From a virus, in IMG/VR virus record IMGVR_UViG_3300020456_000188, positions 1 through 24,938 of that record: 24,938 nt of DNA. One strand, given 5' to 3'. Below are positions 23,615 to 24,938 of the stretch, piece by piece. Both the position numbers and the translations under genes were made by a program. Within the stretch, counting starts at the first letter, position 1, and every line of letters begins with the position of its first letter. The notes beneath the pieces are model-generated. The model was not told the DNA's origin. It ran no database searches and saw only the letters and a list, made by a program, of their open reading frames with translations.

Positions 23615-24900
23615 TGGCAGTAAAGATTCAACTTAAAAGATCTACTGGAACATCATTACCAACCACTATTGGTTTTGGTGAGTTAGCTCACATTTCTGGT
23701 ATTGGTAGTTTCGGTGGTGATAATCAATATAGCGACAGACTGTTTATTGGTCATAATGACGCTACATCTCCAACAATAGTACCTGTTGGTGGTAGATATT
23801 ATACATCAATGATGGATCACACCCCTGGTGCCATCGCTGCTGTAACTAATAGCGTCAACCATGATGGTGGTATTGTTGTTGTATTGGATAGTGATAGGAA
23901 GGTTGATCAATTTAACGTTGATAATCTAAGACTTGATGGAAATACTTTATCATCAACTGATACTGACGGGGATATTATATTGGACCCTGATGGGTCTGGA
24001 AGAGTAGTTGTTAACTCTCATATTGATATTACAGGAGTTACAACATTCAATAGTGGCATCTATGTAAATGGTGTTGCAACATTCAATGATGGTGTTGCTA
24101 TTAATAATGTTGGTATTGAGACAAATTTAATAAAAACAACAAGTGGCAATACACTTTATATTGATCCTTTCCCCGATGGATTGGATAATGAAGGAACAGT
24201 AGTTATAAAAGGTGATCTTCAAGTTGATGGAACATCCAATATTGTAAATTCATCTGAACTTAGTATTAATGATCCTATTATTACATTAGGAGTAACAACC
24301 ACCACTCGGACTGTGATGCAACCAGTCATTAGTGGTGTTTCTACTATTACGATTGATTCTGTTGTTGGTCTTAATACTGGAGATTTAGTAGCTGGTAGTG
24401 GATCTATTAGTGCTGGTAGTACTATTACTAATATTGATACTTCCACTGAAATCATTACGATTAGTAATGTTACTACATCAGGGATTGCGACTGAAACTCA
24501 ACTTGTTTTTACAGTAAATGTAGACACTAATACTGATAGAGGTGTTGCTTTTGCTTACGCCACTTCTGATGGTGTTGGTGCTGGTAGAACTGGATTCTTT
24601 GGTTATAACGATAGTGCTGGTGAAGGCAGTGCTGCTGTTGAAAGATCTTGGACTTATATTCCAGATGCCACTATTGTTAATAATGTAGTTACAGGAACCA
24701 GAGGTTTCCTAGATATTAAAGGTATTTACTACCAGACTGGAGATTTCAGTAACAACGGAATCGTATTCTTTGATGTTAATGGATTGCAAACTTCTACAGT
24801 TTCTCCTGGTTCTGGTATCAGTACGTCAAACTTTGTTTTGACGACAAATGAGTCAAATACCCCCACTTGGACTGATACCTTGGATGGAGGATCTTATTGA
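23614..24900 (+). CDS. Tail-fibre-like virion structural protein (428 aa)
   Basis: The N-terminus MAVKIQLKRSTGTSLPTTIG followed by FGELA near residues 22-26 is the usual opening of marine phage fibre-like proteins. Residues 90-150 have fibre-type strands (DGNTLSSTDTDGDIILDPDG, FNSGIYVNG). Around residues 200-226 comes GDLQVDGTSNIVNSSELSIN, then DPIITLG. In related proteins the next conserved block is 'NxDRGxxF…GFFGxxDSxG…FxYIPDAT'. Here that block starts at D308 and includes RTGFFGYNDSAG and YIPDATIVNNVVTGT, so about 72 residues have been placed between (about 228-299). The C-terminus (NESNTPTWTDTLDGGSY) is typical of fibres and shows no truncation. It probably sits at the baseplate periphery or neck; receptor binding is not shown. 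Confidence 0.78.
   Translation: MAVKIQLKRSTGTSLPTTIGFGELAHISGIGSFGGDNQYSDRLFIGHNDATSPTIVPVGGRYYTSMMDHTPGAIAAVTNSVNHDGGIVVVLDSDRKVDQFNVDNLRLDGNTLSSTDTDGDIILDPDGSGRVVVNSHIDITGVTTFNSGIYVNGVATFNDGVAINNVGIETNLIKTTSGNTLYIDPFPDGLDNEGTVVIKGDLQVDGTSNIVNSSELSINDPIITLGVTTTTRTVMQPVISGVSTITIDSVVGLNTGDLVAGSGSISAGSTITNIDTSTEIITISNVTTSGIATETQLVFTVNVDTNTDRGVAFAYATSDGVGAGRTGFFGYNDSAGEGSAAVERSWTYIPDATIVNNVVTGTRGFLDIKGIYYQTGDFSNNGIVFFDVNGLQTSTVSPGSGISTSNFVLTTNESNTPTWTDTLDGGSY
24886..24890 (+). promoter_or_regulatory. Shine-Dalgarno for the gene at the right edge
   Basis: GGAGG lies within the last codons of the fibre-like gene, nine bases before the ATG at 24900. It supports that start over the ATG at 24904, which reaches a stop after five codons. 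Confidence 0.6.
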
Positions 24901-24938
24901 TGAATGAAGAAGTTGATGTGAATGCTTTGATAACACTA
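24900..24938 (+). CDS. 5' end of downstream gene (partial, unknown)
   Basis: The ATG overlaps the TGA of the fibre-like gene by one base and gives MNEEVDVNALITL before the window ends. The GGAGG nine bases upstream and the tight overlap support it as a real start. Thirteen residues are too few to assign a function; small acidic helical proteins do follow fibre genes in related phages. Confidence 0.6.
   Translation, partial: MNEEVDVNALITL

Overview
This window is a tail/baseplate segment of a T4-like marine myovirus, most likely a cyanophage of the Kyanoviridae type (host Prochlorococcus or Synechococcus). A related T4-like phage of another marine bacterium cannot be excluded from this window alone. 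The evidence is the T4-like gene order gp6-gp7-gp8, the AT-rich base composition, gp7-sized proteins of several thousand residues, T4-type late promoter boxes (TATAAATA), and near-gapless packing with all genes on the + strand. No tRNA, CRISPR, insertion sequence or host-metabolism gene is visible.

Layout: the window opens in the last codons of an upstream gene, probably the gp25 baseplate wedge gene. Then come gp6 (58-1947), a giant gp7-like wedge protein (1949-14248, 4099 aa), a late promoter (14258-14265), gp8 (14283-15827) and a giant DUF4815-type virion protein (15834-22988, 2384 aa). Next are two small overlapping genes of unknown function (22985-23191 and 23172-23351; the second codes for only 59 aa). 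A second late promoter (23353-23360) precedes a 75-aa structural-like protein (23387-23614), a 428-aa tail-fibre-like protein (23614-24900) and the first 13 codons of another gene at the right edge.

How the genes fit together: in T4, gp6, gp7 and gp8 build the baseplate wedge with gp10, gp11, gp25 and gp53. Here T4-like gp9, gp10, gp11 and gp12 are not recognisable after gp8. Their place is taken by the DUF4815 protein and small fibre-like proteins, so the periphery of this baseplate should be built very differently from T4. The part of the gp7-like protein that resembles T4 gp7 is confined to its first roughly 300 residues, and it resembles the C-terminal part of T4 gp7. The remaining 3800 residues are a mosaic of small beta-rich modules, several repeated: six copies of a 'H-x-L/F-x-x-x-D' module, three tandem copies of a roughly 85-residue sandwich-like unit, a YHYH-like domain, many GSGY-type turns and two Cys/His repeats. 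Some of these modules recur in gp8 and the DUF4815 protein, which suggests module sharing between neighbouring baseplate genes. That mosaic is the most notable content of the window.
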